Assembly: GCF_001758465.1 (NCBI RefSeq)
Contig: NZ_MJIC01000016.1
Location: 1 to 64,000 of the forward strand
DNA from: Marisediminitalea lipolytica
GTDB taxonomy: Bacteria; Pseudomonadota; Gammaproteobacteria; Enterobacterales; Alteromonadaceae
DNA: 64,000 bases
Direction of reading: 5' to 3'
Shown: positions 54,396 through 63,027 of the stretch, piece after piece
How the letters are laid out: every line of letters begins with the position of its first letter
Numbering within the stretch: position 1 is the first letter of the stretch
Notes under the pieces: generated by a model
Told to the model about the DNA's origin: nothing
Seen by the model: only the letters and a program-made list of their open reading frames with translations
Database searches by the model: none
Translations under genes and position numbers: made by a program

Positions 54396-54974
54396 TCAGG
54401 TTTCCAGTAATGGCTGAATAACCTTGTCTATCGCTTCCCGCGCTCTGAATATCCTGGAACGTACCGTTCCTACAGGACAGGCCATCACATTTGCTATTTC
54501 TTCATAACTCAGCCCCTCTATTTCACGCAGGGTAATTGCCATCCGTAAATCATCGGGCAATTTTTCCATAGCACGAAACAAAGTGGCTTCTAATTCATCT
54601 GACAACACGCTGCGTTCCGGAGACGAATGCTCCTTGAGCGCATCACTGCCGTCATAGTAATCTGCCTCTTCAGCATCGACGTCATTGGCTGGCGGCTTAC
54701 GCCCTATGGCGACAAGATAATTCTTGGCGCTGTTCACGGCTATGCGATACAACCAGGTGTAAAAAGCGCTGTCACCCCTAAAATTAGGCAACGCACGATA
54801 CGCTTTAATAAACGCATCCTGCGTGACATCTGCAACGTCACCGCTGTTTTTCACATAGCGCGATACCAAATGCATCACTTTATGCTGATAACGTGTTACC
54901 AGTAAATTAAATGCGTTCTTATCGCCTTGCTGAACGCGTTCAACTAACTGTTGATCAGTAATTTGCTCGCTCAT
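54396..54974 (-). CDS. rpoE: Envelope-stress sigma factor RpoE (sigmaE)
   Basis: The 192-residue ECF sigma factor reads GAACTT-type promoters of envelope-stress genes. It has the family start MSEQITDQQLVERVQQGD, region 2 with DVTQDAFIKAYRAL, and region 4 with EEIANVMACPVGTVRSRIFRAREAI. It is divergent from nadB, exactly as in E. coli, and has its own consensus promoter upstream. Confidence 0.97.
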   Translation of the reverse strand: MSEQITDQQLVERVQQGDKNAFNLLVTRYQHKVMHLVSRYVKNSGDVADVTQDAFIKAYRALPNFRGDSAFYTWLYRIAVNSAKNYLVAIGRKPPANDVDAEEADYYDGSDALKEHSSPERSVLSDELEATLFRAMEKLPDDLRMAITLREIEGLSYEEIANVMACPVGTVRSRIFRAREAIDKVIQPLLET

Positions 54975-55027
54975 TCGAGCTATTTCTCCTACAGACTAAA
55001 TCCCAAACAGCTCATGCAAGCACTTGA

Positions 55028-55054
55028 GTAGACTTCGCGATATTCAAAAAGTTC
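55028..55054 (-). promoter_or_regulatory. SigmaE autoregulatory promoter of rpoE-rseABC
   Basis: The minus strand reads GAACTT (55049-55054), exactly 16 bases, then TCTAC (55028-55032). The sigmaE consensus is GAACTT-N16-TCTGA. It predicts the usual positive feedback of the operon, with a leader of about 45 bases. Confidence 0.82.
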
Positions 55055-55200
55055 GCAAAGAATTTGATCTTTTTTTAATTTCTCAAGTTAAACATACAGG
55101 AAATCGGTAAAATTCTCAGTGCACGCACTTGAAATCTTTTACCTTTACGCCGACTTTTATTAGACTTTCCGAAAATCACGCATTGTGACCCTTACATCAA

Positions 55201-56880
55201 ATGAATTCAAATGCTTCTTCTGTAACACCGGAGCAACCAGCCGACGCCAACGTTGAGCACAGTTGTGATGTTTTAATTATTGGCTCTGGCGCCGCGGGCA
55301 TGACCCTGGCGCTGTCGCTGGCCAATTATTGCCGAATCATTTTGCTCAGTAAAAGTGATTGTAACGAAGGCTCCACACGCTACGCCCAGGGCGGGATTGC
55401 TGCAGTATTTGACGAACGCGATTCGATTGAGTCACATGTTCAGGATACCCTCGAAGCCGGCGCTTATTTGTGTGACGAGGACGTTGTCCGCTTTACCGCA
55501 CAAAATGCCAAGAGCGCTATGGAATGGCTCATCCAGCACGGCGTTCCCTTTGATCAGGAAATAACCGGCGATGGTGAAAACCGTTACCATCTGACCCGGG
55601 AGGGCGGCCATAGCTTCCGTCGTATACTGCATGCTGCCGATGCAACCGGCGAAGCACTGCAAATAACTCTCAACGAAGCGGTTTCCCAGCATCCCAACAT
55701 TCATATTTTTGAACGTTACAACGCGATTGATTTAGTTAAAAGCGAACAAAACGATAAGCGCTGTAAAGGCGTGTATGTATGGAACCGTAAACGCCAGCAG
55801 GTTGAGGTTATCCGCAGCCGCTTTATTACCCTGGCCACTGGTGGTGCCAGTAAAGTTTATCAGTACACCTCCAACCCGGATATTGCCAGCGGCGACGGTA
55901 TTGCCATGGCCTGGCGCGCGGGCTGTCGGGTGGCGAATATGGAATTTAACCAGTTTCACCCAACCTGTCTTTTCCACCCACAGGCTAATAACTTCCTGAT
56001 TACCGAGGCTTTACGTGGTGAAGGTGCGCGATTGGTGCATGCCGATGGCACGCCCTTTATGGAAAAATTCGACGAACGTAAGGATTTAGCGCCACGGGAT
56101 ATTGTTGCCCGCGCAATCGACTATGAAATGAAGCGCCTTGGGGCCGACTGCATGTACCTCGACATCAGTCATAAGCCGGCTGACTTTATCGTCAAACATT
56201 TCCCCAATATCTATCGCAAATGCCGTTCACTGGGGATTGATATTACCCGTGAAGCTATTCCGGTAGTGCCGGCTGCCCACTACAGCTGCGGTGGCGTAAT
56301 GACAGACATGAATGCGCGGACCGATCTGGACAACGTGTATGCGGTGGGTGAAGTAGCCTATACCGGCCTGCACGGGGCTAATCGCATGGCTTCCAATTCA
56401 CTGCTTGAGTGTATCGTGTTCGCCCGTTCCGCAGCCGAACATATTTTATCCCGACTGGATGAAACCCCAGCGGAAGAAACCATAGCGCCATGGGACGAAA
56501 GTAAGGTCATTGATTCTGACGAAGAGGTTATTATTCAGCACAACTGGCATGAGCTGCGCCTTTTCATGTGGGATTACGTCGGTATCGTAAGAACCAACAA
56601 ACGTCTGGAGCGGGCCATCAGACGTATCAAGCTGCTGGAACAGGAAATCAGTGATTATTACTCTAACTTCAGGGTCAGTAACAATTTACTGGAATTGCGC
56701 AACCTGGTTACCGTTGCCGAACTTATCGTCAGGTGCGCGATGCAACGCAAGGAAAGCCGCGGGCTGCACTACAACCTGGACTTCCCCGCCCGTGCTGAAC
56801 AGGCAACGCCGTCGGTGCTAACACCTATGGCAACTAACCTGCCACCCCAGCCCGGCGATTTAACCAGCTTCGAACACTAA
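55201..56880 (+). CDS. nadB: L-aspartate oxidase
   Basis: NadB oxidises aspartate to iminoaspartate, the first step of de novo NAD synthesis. The 559-residue flavoprotein has the FAD motif IGSGAAGMTLAL near residue 29, STRYAQGGIAAVFD, HLTREGGHSFRRILHA and the succinate-dehydrogenase-like active-site region. The C-terminal helical domain is complete. It is monocistronic; nadE at 60513 serves the end of the same pathway. Confidence 0.96.
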   Translation: MNSNASSVTPEQPADANVEHSCDVLIIGSGAAGMTLALSLANYCRIILLSKSDCNEGSTRYAQGGIAAVFDERDSIESHVQDTLEAGAYLCDEDVVRFTAQNAKSAMEWLIQHGVPFDQEITGDGENRYHLTREGGHSFRRILHAADATGEALQITLNEAVSQHPNIHIFERYNAIDLVKSEQNDKRCKGVYVWNRKRQQVEVIRSRFITLATGGASKVYQYTSNPDIASGDGIAMAWRAGCRVANMEFNQFHPTCLFHPQANNFLITEALRGEGARLVHADGTPFMEKFDERKDLAPRDIVARAIDYEMKRLGADCMYLDISHKPADFIVKHFPNIYRKCRSLGIDITREAIPVVPAAHYSCGGVMTDMNARTDLDNVYAVGEVAYTGLHGANRMASNSLLECIVFARSAAEHILSRLDETPAEETIAPWDESKVIDSDEEVIIQHNWHELRLFMWDYVGIVRTNKRLERAIRRIKLLEQEISDYYSNFRVSNNLLELRNLVTVAELIVRCAMQRKESRGLHYNLDFPARAEQATPSVLTPMATNLPPQPGDLTSFEH

Positions 56881-56882
56881 GT

Positions 56883-57722
56883 TCAGTCAATTCGGCCAGT
56901 CAGATAAGTCTCTTCATTTGGCTGGCCGTCAGAAACCAACGCAAATCGTCGCCCCTGCGCTTCTTCTTCCACCAGCAATCGGGCCTGAGCAGGCACAAAC
57001 ATTGGTCGCTTGAAGGCGATATCAATTGCCTGGCCTGCCAATGCCGATTGTCGGTTTAATGCTGATATCACGCACGCACCGCTATACATGCCATGCACAA
57101 TCGCGCGTTTAAAACCAAACAGTTTTGCCGTCAGTGTGCTCAGATGGATAGGATTCATGTCTTTGGAGCGTCTGGCGTAGCGGCGCACCATAGCGCCCGA
57201 AAATGACATCTGTGCGAGAGTTTGGGCTGCGTCACTGAGTTCTTCGCCCTGTGGGGTATATGCGGCCAATCCGGCCGGCTGATGCGCGGTGCGCATTAAG
57301 TAACGTCCTGTCGCACTGTAGACTCTTTTGCCCCGCTGAGTGCCGGTCAGGATGACCTCGACCACTAATCCGCGCCGGTGTTGATAAATCTCACCAAAAC
57401 GGGCTACCAGCTCACAGGGAATATCAACCCGGCATTCTTTATACAGATCCACACGATTGGTTAAATGCACTAATCCCAATAGCTTAAACGGGCTTTTTTG
57501 GTGAGCAAGCAGGCGTAACTGTAACGCCAGGCCCCGGACCTGCCAGTAGAAAGGATGCACCTCGGCGGCCTGCCAGTTAACTAACTGGCAATATCGCTCA
57601 TAATGTTTGGGCCGTGGCATAAAGGTTTGCCACAATACCGGGGCGCGTTGCAACCCCTCAAGAACAACCGGCGTTATCGAACCCGGCTTTTTTAATCCGG
57701 CTTGTAAATATAGTCCTAGCAT
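56883..57722 (-). CDS. MaoC-like hot-dog dehydratase domain protein
   Basis: The 279-residue protein has a C-terminal MaoC-type hot-dog domain (about 165-275) with the catalytic Asp-His pair in SKDMNPIHLS, followed by FKRAIVHGMY. The N-terminal half is less typical and may be a second, degenerate hot-dog fold. MaoC domains hydrate or dehydrate enoyl-CoA or enoyl-ACP; the substrate here is unknown. It follows ygfX directly (next base) and ends convergently with nadB. Confidence 0.78.
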   Translation of the reverse strand: MLGLYLQAGLKKPGSITPVVLEGLQRAPVLWQTFMPRPKHYERYCQLVNWQAAEVHPFYWQVRGLALQLRLLAHQKSPFKLLGLVHLTNRVDLYKECRVDIPCELVARFGEIYQHRRGLVVEVILTGTQRGKRVYSATGRYLMRTAHQPAGLAAYTPQGEELSDAAQTLAQMSFSGAMVRRYARRSKDMNPIHLSTLTAKLFGFKRAIVHGMYSGACVISALNRQSALAGQAIDIAFKRPMFVPAQARLLVEEEAQGRRFALVSDGQPNEETYLTGRID

Positions 57723-58163
57723 TTACTGAAGTCCTTGCCTGTACACAATCCTGGCGAGCCGGCGATAGCTAGTGTCACTGGTTTGCCAGGGCATCACCCA
57801 GCAAGACTCATAACAGCGCGACTGCGCGTGGAACCTTACCACATATATGGCGTAGGGCAGCAGTTTACTACGCGCGCAAATTTGCCAGTTATCCTGTTGT
57901 TCCAGCGCGGAAGCAGCCAGATTGCGCCCTCGTCCGGATTCTGCAAGCATCCATCTGACCGGCTGCTGCTTATGACCTATTGGCCAGTATAGAGCCAGCA
58001 ACAGTGTCGCAAGACTTAATGTCAGCAACCAGGTTATTCCAGGCTGCATAATAAGAAAAAACATGCCAACCAGGGCCAGTCCGCTCAGTGCCAGTAAACA
58101 CCGGTACCCGCCCCGACTCATGGCCGGATGAAGGCTAATGCTATACTTTAACTCGGTTGACAA
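57723..58163 (-). CDS. ygfX: YgfX/CptA-like inner-membrane protein
   Basis: The 146-residue protein has two membrane helices (about 22-40 and 43-60) and a C-terminal soluble part with WVMPWQTSDTSYRRLARIV, as in YgfX. E. coli YgfX is encoded with sdhE and has been reported to affect cell shape and division. The start is a TTG at 58163, which overlaps sdhE by 23 bases; an ATG at 58121 is a less likely alternative because it removes family-matching residues. Confidence 0.78.
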   Translation of the reverse strand: MSTELKYSISLHPAMSRGGYRCLLALSGLALVGMFFLIMQPGITWLLTLSLATLLLALYWPIGHKQQPVRWMLAESGRGRNLAASALEQQDNWQICARSKLLPYAIYVVRFHAQSRCYESCWVMPWQTSDTSYRRLARIVYRQGLQ

Positions 58164-58419
58164 TGATGTCTACCATTCTGGCAAGCTCAGGATCAGGGCA
58201 TGGCTGATGCCCCATAAACCAGGCAAACATATCCGGATCATCAGAGGTTAGCAGACGCTCGAAAACTTCCTTATCGTGCTCTGACAAATCATTAAACGCT
58301 TCTTCAACAAATGGCTGTAATAGCACATCCAGCTCCAGCATGCCGCGGCGGCAAGCCCATTTCAATCGTGCATAACGTTTTGCTGTAAACATAACCGGGT
58401 GTTCGTGATTAATACTCAT
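58141..58419 (-). CDS. sdhE: Succinate dehydrogenase flavinylation factor SdhE
   Basis: SdhE (YgfY) helps attach FAD covalently to SdhA. The protein of about 92 residues has the essential RG-x2-E motif in ACRRGMLELD, followed by the five-helix pattern and MFAWFMGH. The open frame continues to 58557, but the family N-terminus fits the ATG at 58419 (or one nine codons later). It is divergent from ygfZ, the usual sdhE/ygfZ arrangement. Confidence 0.9.
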   Translation of the reverse strand: MSINHEHPVMFTAKRYARLKWACRRGMLELDVLLQPFVEEAFNDLSEHDKEVFERLLTSDDPDMFAWFMGHQPCPDPELARMVDIIVNRVKV

Positions 58420-58580
58420 GGCGGCAAATATACCATGGTTGACAGCAGGTTGATACTGGCCAAAAGGCATCTGAGGGCGGCTAATTGTCTTACAAACAAA
58501 ATCAAACACGGCTTGATCTTGTGGCCTTTGCCCCACATATTGACAGTGTTTGGACAAACTACATCAGGCGTTAAAAAATC

Positions 58581-59558
58581 ATGCAGGAATACTCTCCACT
58601 CCCCGCTCAGCTAACTGACTTACCCGCTAACTTTGCCGTTGCGTTAAACGCCATGGCGTGTTTAAGCGTCACCGGCGATGATGCGAAAACGTTTTTGCAC
58701 AGTCAGCTGACTATCGACGTGAATAAACTTGCCGAACATAGCGTTCGCCGCAGCGCTCATTGTGATTTTAAAGGTAAAAGCTGGAGCATCAGCCTGGTTG
58801 CCAACGCCCCGTCAGCCATTTATGTGCTTGCCGATAAGAGCGCGCTGCAAGCGTCACAGGAACAGTTCAATAAATACGGCGTGTTTGCCAAAATCAATAT
58901 CGAGTCGAAAACCGATGTACTGGATTACTTTCTGATCCAGGGCGAAAGCACAAAACAAGCTTTGGCCCCCTATTTCAACGCGCTGCCTGACACCCCGATG
59001 ACACTGACAGAGTCTGCATGTGGTTTCTGTGTGGCATTGGATTACCCGTCGGATTCATTGCTGGTTGCACTGGAAAAAGACACTGCCCTGGCATTTACCG
59101 CAACACTGAAAGAGCACAGCATCGCCTTATTCGACGAAACCGTTGCCACCGCTTTGGAAATTGCCGCCGGAGTTCCTGCTATTTGTGGCACTGATCACGT
59201 TAACCAGTACGTACCGCAAATGATGAACTTACAGGCGCTTAATGGCATAGATTTTAATAAAGGCTGTTACATGGGACAGGAAGTCGTTGCCCGTACCCGT
59301 TATCTGGGCAAAAACAAACGCGCCGCGATGATTTTTAAACTCGATGGTGCGGTAACTGATATCAACGGTGCAGTTCTGGAAAAGCAAGCCGGTGAACACT
59401 GGCGCTCAGGCGGCACCATTCTGCGCGCGGCGGTCCTGGGCAACGAAACCTGGCTGCTGGCCATTGTTAACAACGACACCACTGATGCTGATGCTTTCAG
59501 ACTCTCGTCAATCCCGTCATCAGAGTTGATCCATTGCGACTTGCCGTATACGCTCTAA
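58581..59558 (+). CDS. ygfZ: tRNA-modifying/iron-sulfur repair protein YgfZ
   Basis: YgfZ is a folate-dependent protein that supports iron-sulfur enzymes such as the tRNA thiomethylase MiaB. The 325-residue protein has the hallmark KGCYMGQE with the essential Cys (about 228-236) and the GcvT-like fold. Confidence 0.93.
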   Translation: MQEYSPLPAQLTDLPANFAVALNAMACLSVTGDDAKTFLHSQLTIDVNKLAEHSVRRSAHCDFKGKSWSISLVANAPSAIYVLADKSALQASQEQFNKYGVFAKINIESKTDVLDYFLIQGESTKQALAPYFNALPDTPMTLTESACGFCVALDYPSDSLLVALEKDTALAFTATLKEHSIALFDETVATALEIAAGVPAICGTDHVNQYVPQMMNLQALNGIDFNKGCYMGQEVVARTRYLGKNKRAAMIFKLDGAVTDINGAVLEKQAGEHWRSGGTILRAAVLGNETWLLAIVNNDTTDADAFRLSSIPSSELIHCDLPYTL

Positions 59559-59612
59559 TAAAGCGCCATAGCGGCTCGTTATTTTTCTTTTAAAACCAAC
59601 AAGGCAGATATT

Positions 59613-60092
59613 ATGCAAATATCGCAAAACAGTGTAGTGACCCTGCACTACACCGTCAGCACAGACGATGGTACCGAATTAGACTCATCAACCGGTGGTG
59701 AGCCGTTGTCAGCATTGCTGGGCAGTCGCTTTTTAATCAGTGGTCTGGAAGAAGCCCTGCAGGGGAAATCGGCTGGCGAGAAGTTTGAAGTCACCGTTGC
59801 CCCGGAAAAAGCCTATGGTGAACGTTTAGACCATCTGGTACAGGCGGTCCCGGCATCTATGTTTGAAGGTATGGACGTTGAACCCGGCATGCAATTTCGC
59901 GCGACAACCGACGCTGGCGAGCAATCCGTTATCGTGATTGAGACAACCGACGATGAAGTGATTATTGATGGCAACCATCCGCTGGCTGGCATTGCTTTGT
60001 CTTTTGAGGTTGAAGTACTGGATGTGCGTGAACCTACTGAAGACGAACTCGCCCATGGTCATGTCCATGGTCAGGGTGGTTGTGGCCACTAA
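59613..60092 (+). CDS. slyD: SlyD-like FKBP-type peptidyl-prolyl isomerase
   Basis: The 159-residue protein has the SlyD layout. The FKBP half-domains lie at 1-65 and 130-150 and include VTLHYTVSTDDGTELDSS. The insert-in-flap chaperone domain lies between them (about 70-125). The C-terminus HGHVHGQGGCGH is a short His/Cys metal-binding tail, so nickel handling is possible. A strong terminator follows. Confidence 0.88.
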   Translation: MQISQNSVVTLHYTVSTDDGTELDSSTGGEPLSALLGSRFLISGLEEALQGKSAGEKFEVTVAPEKAYGERLDHLVQAVPASMFEGMDVEPGMQFRATTDAGEQSVIVIETTDDEVIIDGNHPLAGIALSFEVEVLDVREPTEDELAHGHVHGQGGCGH

Positions 60093-60121
60093 GGCTTATG
60101 GCCAAGGCAATATTGCAAAAA

Positions 60122-60148
60122 AAAACGGAGTGCTGAGCACTCCGTTTT
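60122..60148. terminator. Bidirectional terminator between slyD and glnB
   Basis: AACGGAGTGC and GCACTCCGTT pair around three bases, flanked by an A run and TTTT. Confidence 0.85.
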
Positions 60149-60167
60149 GGTCTTTAAGGCTGGATAA

Positions 60168-60506
60168 TTAAATCGCTTCGTCACCCTGCTCAGAGGTACG
60201 AATACGGATCGCTTCTTCCACTGAGTAAATAAATATTTTACCGTCACCAATTTTACCGGTTTTAGCAGACTTAAGAATCGTCTCTACGGCCAAATCCACC
60301 CGCTCGTCATCAAGGACTATCTCTATTTTTACTTTAGGCAGAAAATCCACCTGATACTCTGCACCGCGGTACAGCTCTGTATGACCTTTTTGACGTCCAA
60401 AGCCTTTTACTTCCGTTACTGTCATACCGGCAATGCCCACGTCGGCCAGAGCTTCCCTGACGTCGTCGAGTTTAAACGGCTTAACGATTGCTTCAATTTT
60501 TTTCAT
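60168..60506 (-). CDS. glnB: Nitrogen regulatory protein P-II
   Basis: The 112-residue P-II subunit senses glutamine and 2-oxoglutarate. The T-loop RGAEYQVDFLPK keeps Tyr51 for uridylylation, the B-loop TGKIGDGKIF is intact, and the C-loop IRTSEQGDEA ends the protein. GlnB and GlnK cannot be told apart firmly; the absence of amtB favours GlnB. It lies 6 bases after nadE and is almost certainly co-transcribed. Confidence 0.93.
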   Translation of the reverse strand: MKKIEAIVKPFKLDDVREALADVGIAGMTVTEVKGFGRQKGHTELYRGAEYQVDFLPKVKIEIVLDDERVDLAVETILKSAKTGKIGDGKIFIYSVEEAIRIRTSEQGDEAI

Positions 60507-60512
60507 CGTCGC

Positions 60513-61346
60513 TTACTCATCGTAAATAGTAGGAATAGGTACACGTTTATGCTGTGTACGATTATAAATATACAGTAACTTTTCGGATACTTCTGCTGCA
60601 ACAGGCTTATTTTCAAGAAAATCGTCAATCTGATCATAGGTCAGACCCAACGCCTGTTCATCCGCTTTTTGTGGCGAGAGCGATTCTAAATCTGCCGTTG
60701 GTGCTTTATGGATAATCTTTGCCGGTGCACCAAGATGCTCAGCAACCTGACGAACCTGACGCTTACTTAAGCCAAACAGGGGCGCTAAGTCACAGGCACC
60801 ATCGCCATATTTAGTGTAAAACCCGGTGATATTTTCAGCCGAATGATCGGTGCCTAACACCAGTCCGTCAACCATGCCGGCAATTTCATATTGAATAACC
60901 ATGCGGGTGCGTGCTTTTACGTTACCCTTTACAAAGTCCTGCTTGCTCTCATCAGCAGGTAACAAACCGGCTGCGCTGAGCGCCGCACAGGTTTCCTGGT
61001 GAATGGCATCAGCACCAGGTTGCACGTTTACAGCAATCGACTGGGTGGGTTTGATAAAGTCAATGGAGGCCTGGGCATCATCTTCATCTGCCTGCACATT
61101 GTAAGGTAAGCGAACCGCCAAAAACTGGTATTTTTCATGGTGTTCCTGATTAAGCTCATCAACCGCCAGCTGCGCGAGACGGCCCAGGGTACACGAATCT
61201 ATACCACCGCTAATTCCCAGTACCAGCGCGTTCATGCCAGATTGCTTTAGCTGCTGTTTAATAAACCCGACTCTGCGCGTCACCTCAAACTCAACGTCGA
61301 TGACCGGCAGAACCTTCATTTCCTCAATAACCGCTTGTTTATCCAT
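60513..61346 (-). CDS. nadE: NH3-dependent NAD+ synthetase
   Basis: NadE amidates deamido-NAD to NAD with ammonia and ATP. The 277-residue protein has the PP-loop SGGIDS (about 46-51), RLPYNVQADE, GTDHSAEN ... TKYGDGACD and KAPTADLE. It lacks the glutaminase domain, so it uses free ammonia. The pairing with glnB links it to nitrogen status. Confidence 0.95.
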   Translation of the reverse strand: MDKQAVIEEMKVLPVIDVEFEVTRRVGFIKQQLKQSGMNALVLGISGGIDSCTLGRLAQLAVDELNQEHHEKYQFLAVRLPYNVQADEDDAQASIDFIKPTQSIAVNVQPGADAIHQETCAALSAAGLLPADESKQDFVKGNVKARTRMVIQYEIAGMVDGLVLGTDHSAENITGFYTKYGDGACDLAPLFGLSKRQVRQVAEHLGAPAKIIHKAPTADLESLSPQKADEQALGLTYDQIDDFLENKPVAAEVSEKLLYIYNRTQHKRVPIPTIYDE

Positions 61347-61557
61347 TAGATAATCCAGAGTTTATTTATAACCTGTATACAGTCTACGTTAAAATACGCC
61401 ACCTTGTCAGCAGCCATTCACTGGTTGTTAAAAAGCAGCTTTATTTTTGTCATGCCTAAACACAATACCAGCGTGTGATTTTTCATAAACAAATCGCTGG
61501 GCACTGGGTTACACTCCCCTTCAGCTACATAATTTTTTCATTGTAAGATAAAGACTT

Positions 61558-62100
61558 ATGCGACATTCAGGTTACACACTGGTTGAACTTATGATCACCG
61601 TTGCCATCATGAGTATCGTTATTGGTGTCGTCGTTCCCGGAGCCCGGGGGTTTATCAATCACTCGTTACTTGCAAAAGAAATTAATGAGCTGAGTGCACT
61701 GGCCAGACTGGCTCGCTTTAAGGCAATGGAAGAACGAACCGAAGTCATCCTATGCCCCACCCTGAATTATACGAATTGTGTCAGCAACTGGACTCATCCA
61801 ACCATGGCTTTTTACGATATTAATGGCAACAGTGAGCATGATAATAATGAGGCTCTGCTGGGTGCCACTGAGCCTTTGCATCATTCAGTTAGTATCCAGG
61901 CCCCTGGCCAGGCCATTGTGTTTGACGCCCGTGGCGGCGCCAGTGTGACAACCACGATAAGCTTGTGTGACGATACCGGCAGTGCCGACAAAGCCGTTGG
62001 CTTAATCATTAACGGCTATGGAAAAATTGCCATCGCCCAGGACTACAACAACGATGGCATTAACGAAAATCATCTGCAAAGTGCTCTAGCTTGCAGCTAA
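61558..62100 (+). CDS. fimT: GspH/FimT-type minor prepilin
   Basis: The 180-residue prepilin has a very short leader ending RHSG before YTLVELMITVAI, the PilD cleavage and methylation site with Glu5. The long N-terminal helix is followed by a GspH-like globular part with four Cys (for example LCPTLNYTNC). FimT/FimU proteins prime type IV pilus assembly and FimT can bind DNA for uptake. It faces pilE with a 25-base gap, on the opposite strand from the other minor pilins. Confidence 0.87.
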   Translation: MRHSGYTLVELMITVAIMSIVIGVVVPGARGFINHSLLAKEINELSALARLARFKAMEERTEVILCPTLNYTNCVSNWTHPTMAFYDINGNSEHDNNEALLGATEPLHHSVSIQAPGQAIVFDARGGASVTTTISLCDDTGSADKAVGLIINGYGKIAIAQDYNNDGINENHLQSALACS

Positions 62101-62125
62101 CGTATTTTTGTATGGCTAAGCTGGC

Positions 62126-62587
62126 CTAGCACGCCCAGCAATATTCATTCGCGGCTATCGACCCATCGGCATTTTTATCCCAGGCTTTTCGCCCGTCACT
62201 AAAAATAGACAAGGTTCCATCCCCCGCCTGCACCGAACTGCTTACTGGCACCGCCCGTAATTCATAGCTATTGCCATTATTTCCCACCGCATGGATAGTA
62301 AGGGTGTATTTTTTGTTGGCTGCCAGTTCGGTAGACGGCGAATGGCCGCTGAAAATTTCCGGTGTACCTGTGTCAGTACCGTTTGATGCTGCCCCGGCAT
62401 AGCTGAAGGTAGTGGCATAATGCCGCTCCATCGCCGAGGCAAAACTCATCAAATCGGCCTGCGCGGTACTACGATTAGAACTTTTCATAACTGACTGATA
62501 AGAAGGAAAGCCCACCGCGGCAATAATGCCCACTATCGCCACGGCTATCATTAATTCAATGAGGGTAAAGCCTGCTTGCTTTGCCAT
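62126..62587 (-). CDS. pilE: PilE-type minor pilin
   Basis: The 153-residue prepilin reads MAKQAG before FTLIELMIAVAIVG, with Glu5 present. The globular part ends in a disulfide-like EYCWAC. PilE is the last gene of the pilV-pilW-pilX-pilY1-pilE minor-pilin operon. I choose the ATG at 62587 because it gives a normal short leader. It lies 5 bases after the chimeric pilX/pilY1 ORF. Confidence 0.88.
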   Translation of the reverse strand: MAKQAGFTLIELMIAVAIVGIIAAVGFPSYQSVMKSSNRSTAQADLMSFASAMERHYATTFSYAGAASNGTDTGTPEIFSGHSPSTELAANKKYTLTIHAVGNNGNSYELRAVPVSSSVQAGDGTLSIFSDGRKAWDKNADGSIAANEYCWAC

Positions 62588-62592
62588 TACTT

Positions 62593-63027
62593 TTACAGCT
62601 CCACTTCGGTTGACCAACTACCGCGAATTACCCGCTGATAACGGCCAAAGATATTTTGACTTAAACATTCAAATTCTGAGGTACAAGGTTGCTCATTACC
62701 ATTTTCATCGACCGGCACGACGGCAGATACACACTCCTCGCCCAGGCAAATAGTAGGGTTAGTAGCATCTTCTATCAAAATTTTTGTATCCGGGGCAATG
62801 CCTGTTTGGGTCAGTGTGGCAAAGCGGTCTTCATCGCTGAGTTCACCATCGCCATTCAAATCACCCGCCGCATTGCCGTCAATCAGGTTAACCAGATAAG
62901 CACGACTGTTTCCCGCTGGCGGCGCACAGGCACTGGTGCTGCTCGCGGCTGCCACGCCTAACAGCGTGACACAAAGCAGTAGGACCATAGCAAACACTAA
63001 TACCATCCCTTGTTGAGCACATTTCAT
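62593..63027 (-). CDS. Chimeric PilX N-terminus / PilY1 C-terminal tail
   Basis: The 144-residue ORF begins like PilX: QQG before MVLVFAMVLLLCVTLLGV, a minor-pilin helix ending SSTS (about residue 32). PilX would then continue with a LQERMAGN-like stretch and about 130 more residues. Instead the frame changes to ACAPPAGNSRAYLVNLIDG, a Ca-type DLNGDGELSDED segment and a C-terminus with YQRVIRGSW, which together look like the last 110 residues of PilY1. Gene order (pilW before, pilE after) places it exactly where pilX and pilY1 belong. An in-frame deletion removing most of both genes would explain it. Both joins with neighbours are intact (4-base overlap with pilW). Confidence 0.7.
   Translation of the reverse strand: MKCAQQGMVLVFAMVLLLCVTLLGVAAASSTSACAPPAGNSRAYLVNLIDGNAAGDLNGDGELSDEDRFATLTQTGIAPDTKILIEDATNPTICLGEECVSAVVPVDENGNEQPCTSEFECLSQNIFGRYQRVIRGSWSTEVEL

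Noticed and set aside
61370..61400. SOS box upstream of nadE
   Set aside because: The palindrome CTGTATACAG is shorter than a LexA site (CTGT-N8-ACAG) and the gene is not SOS-related.
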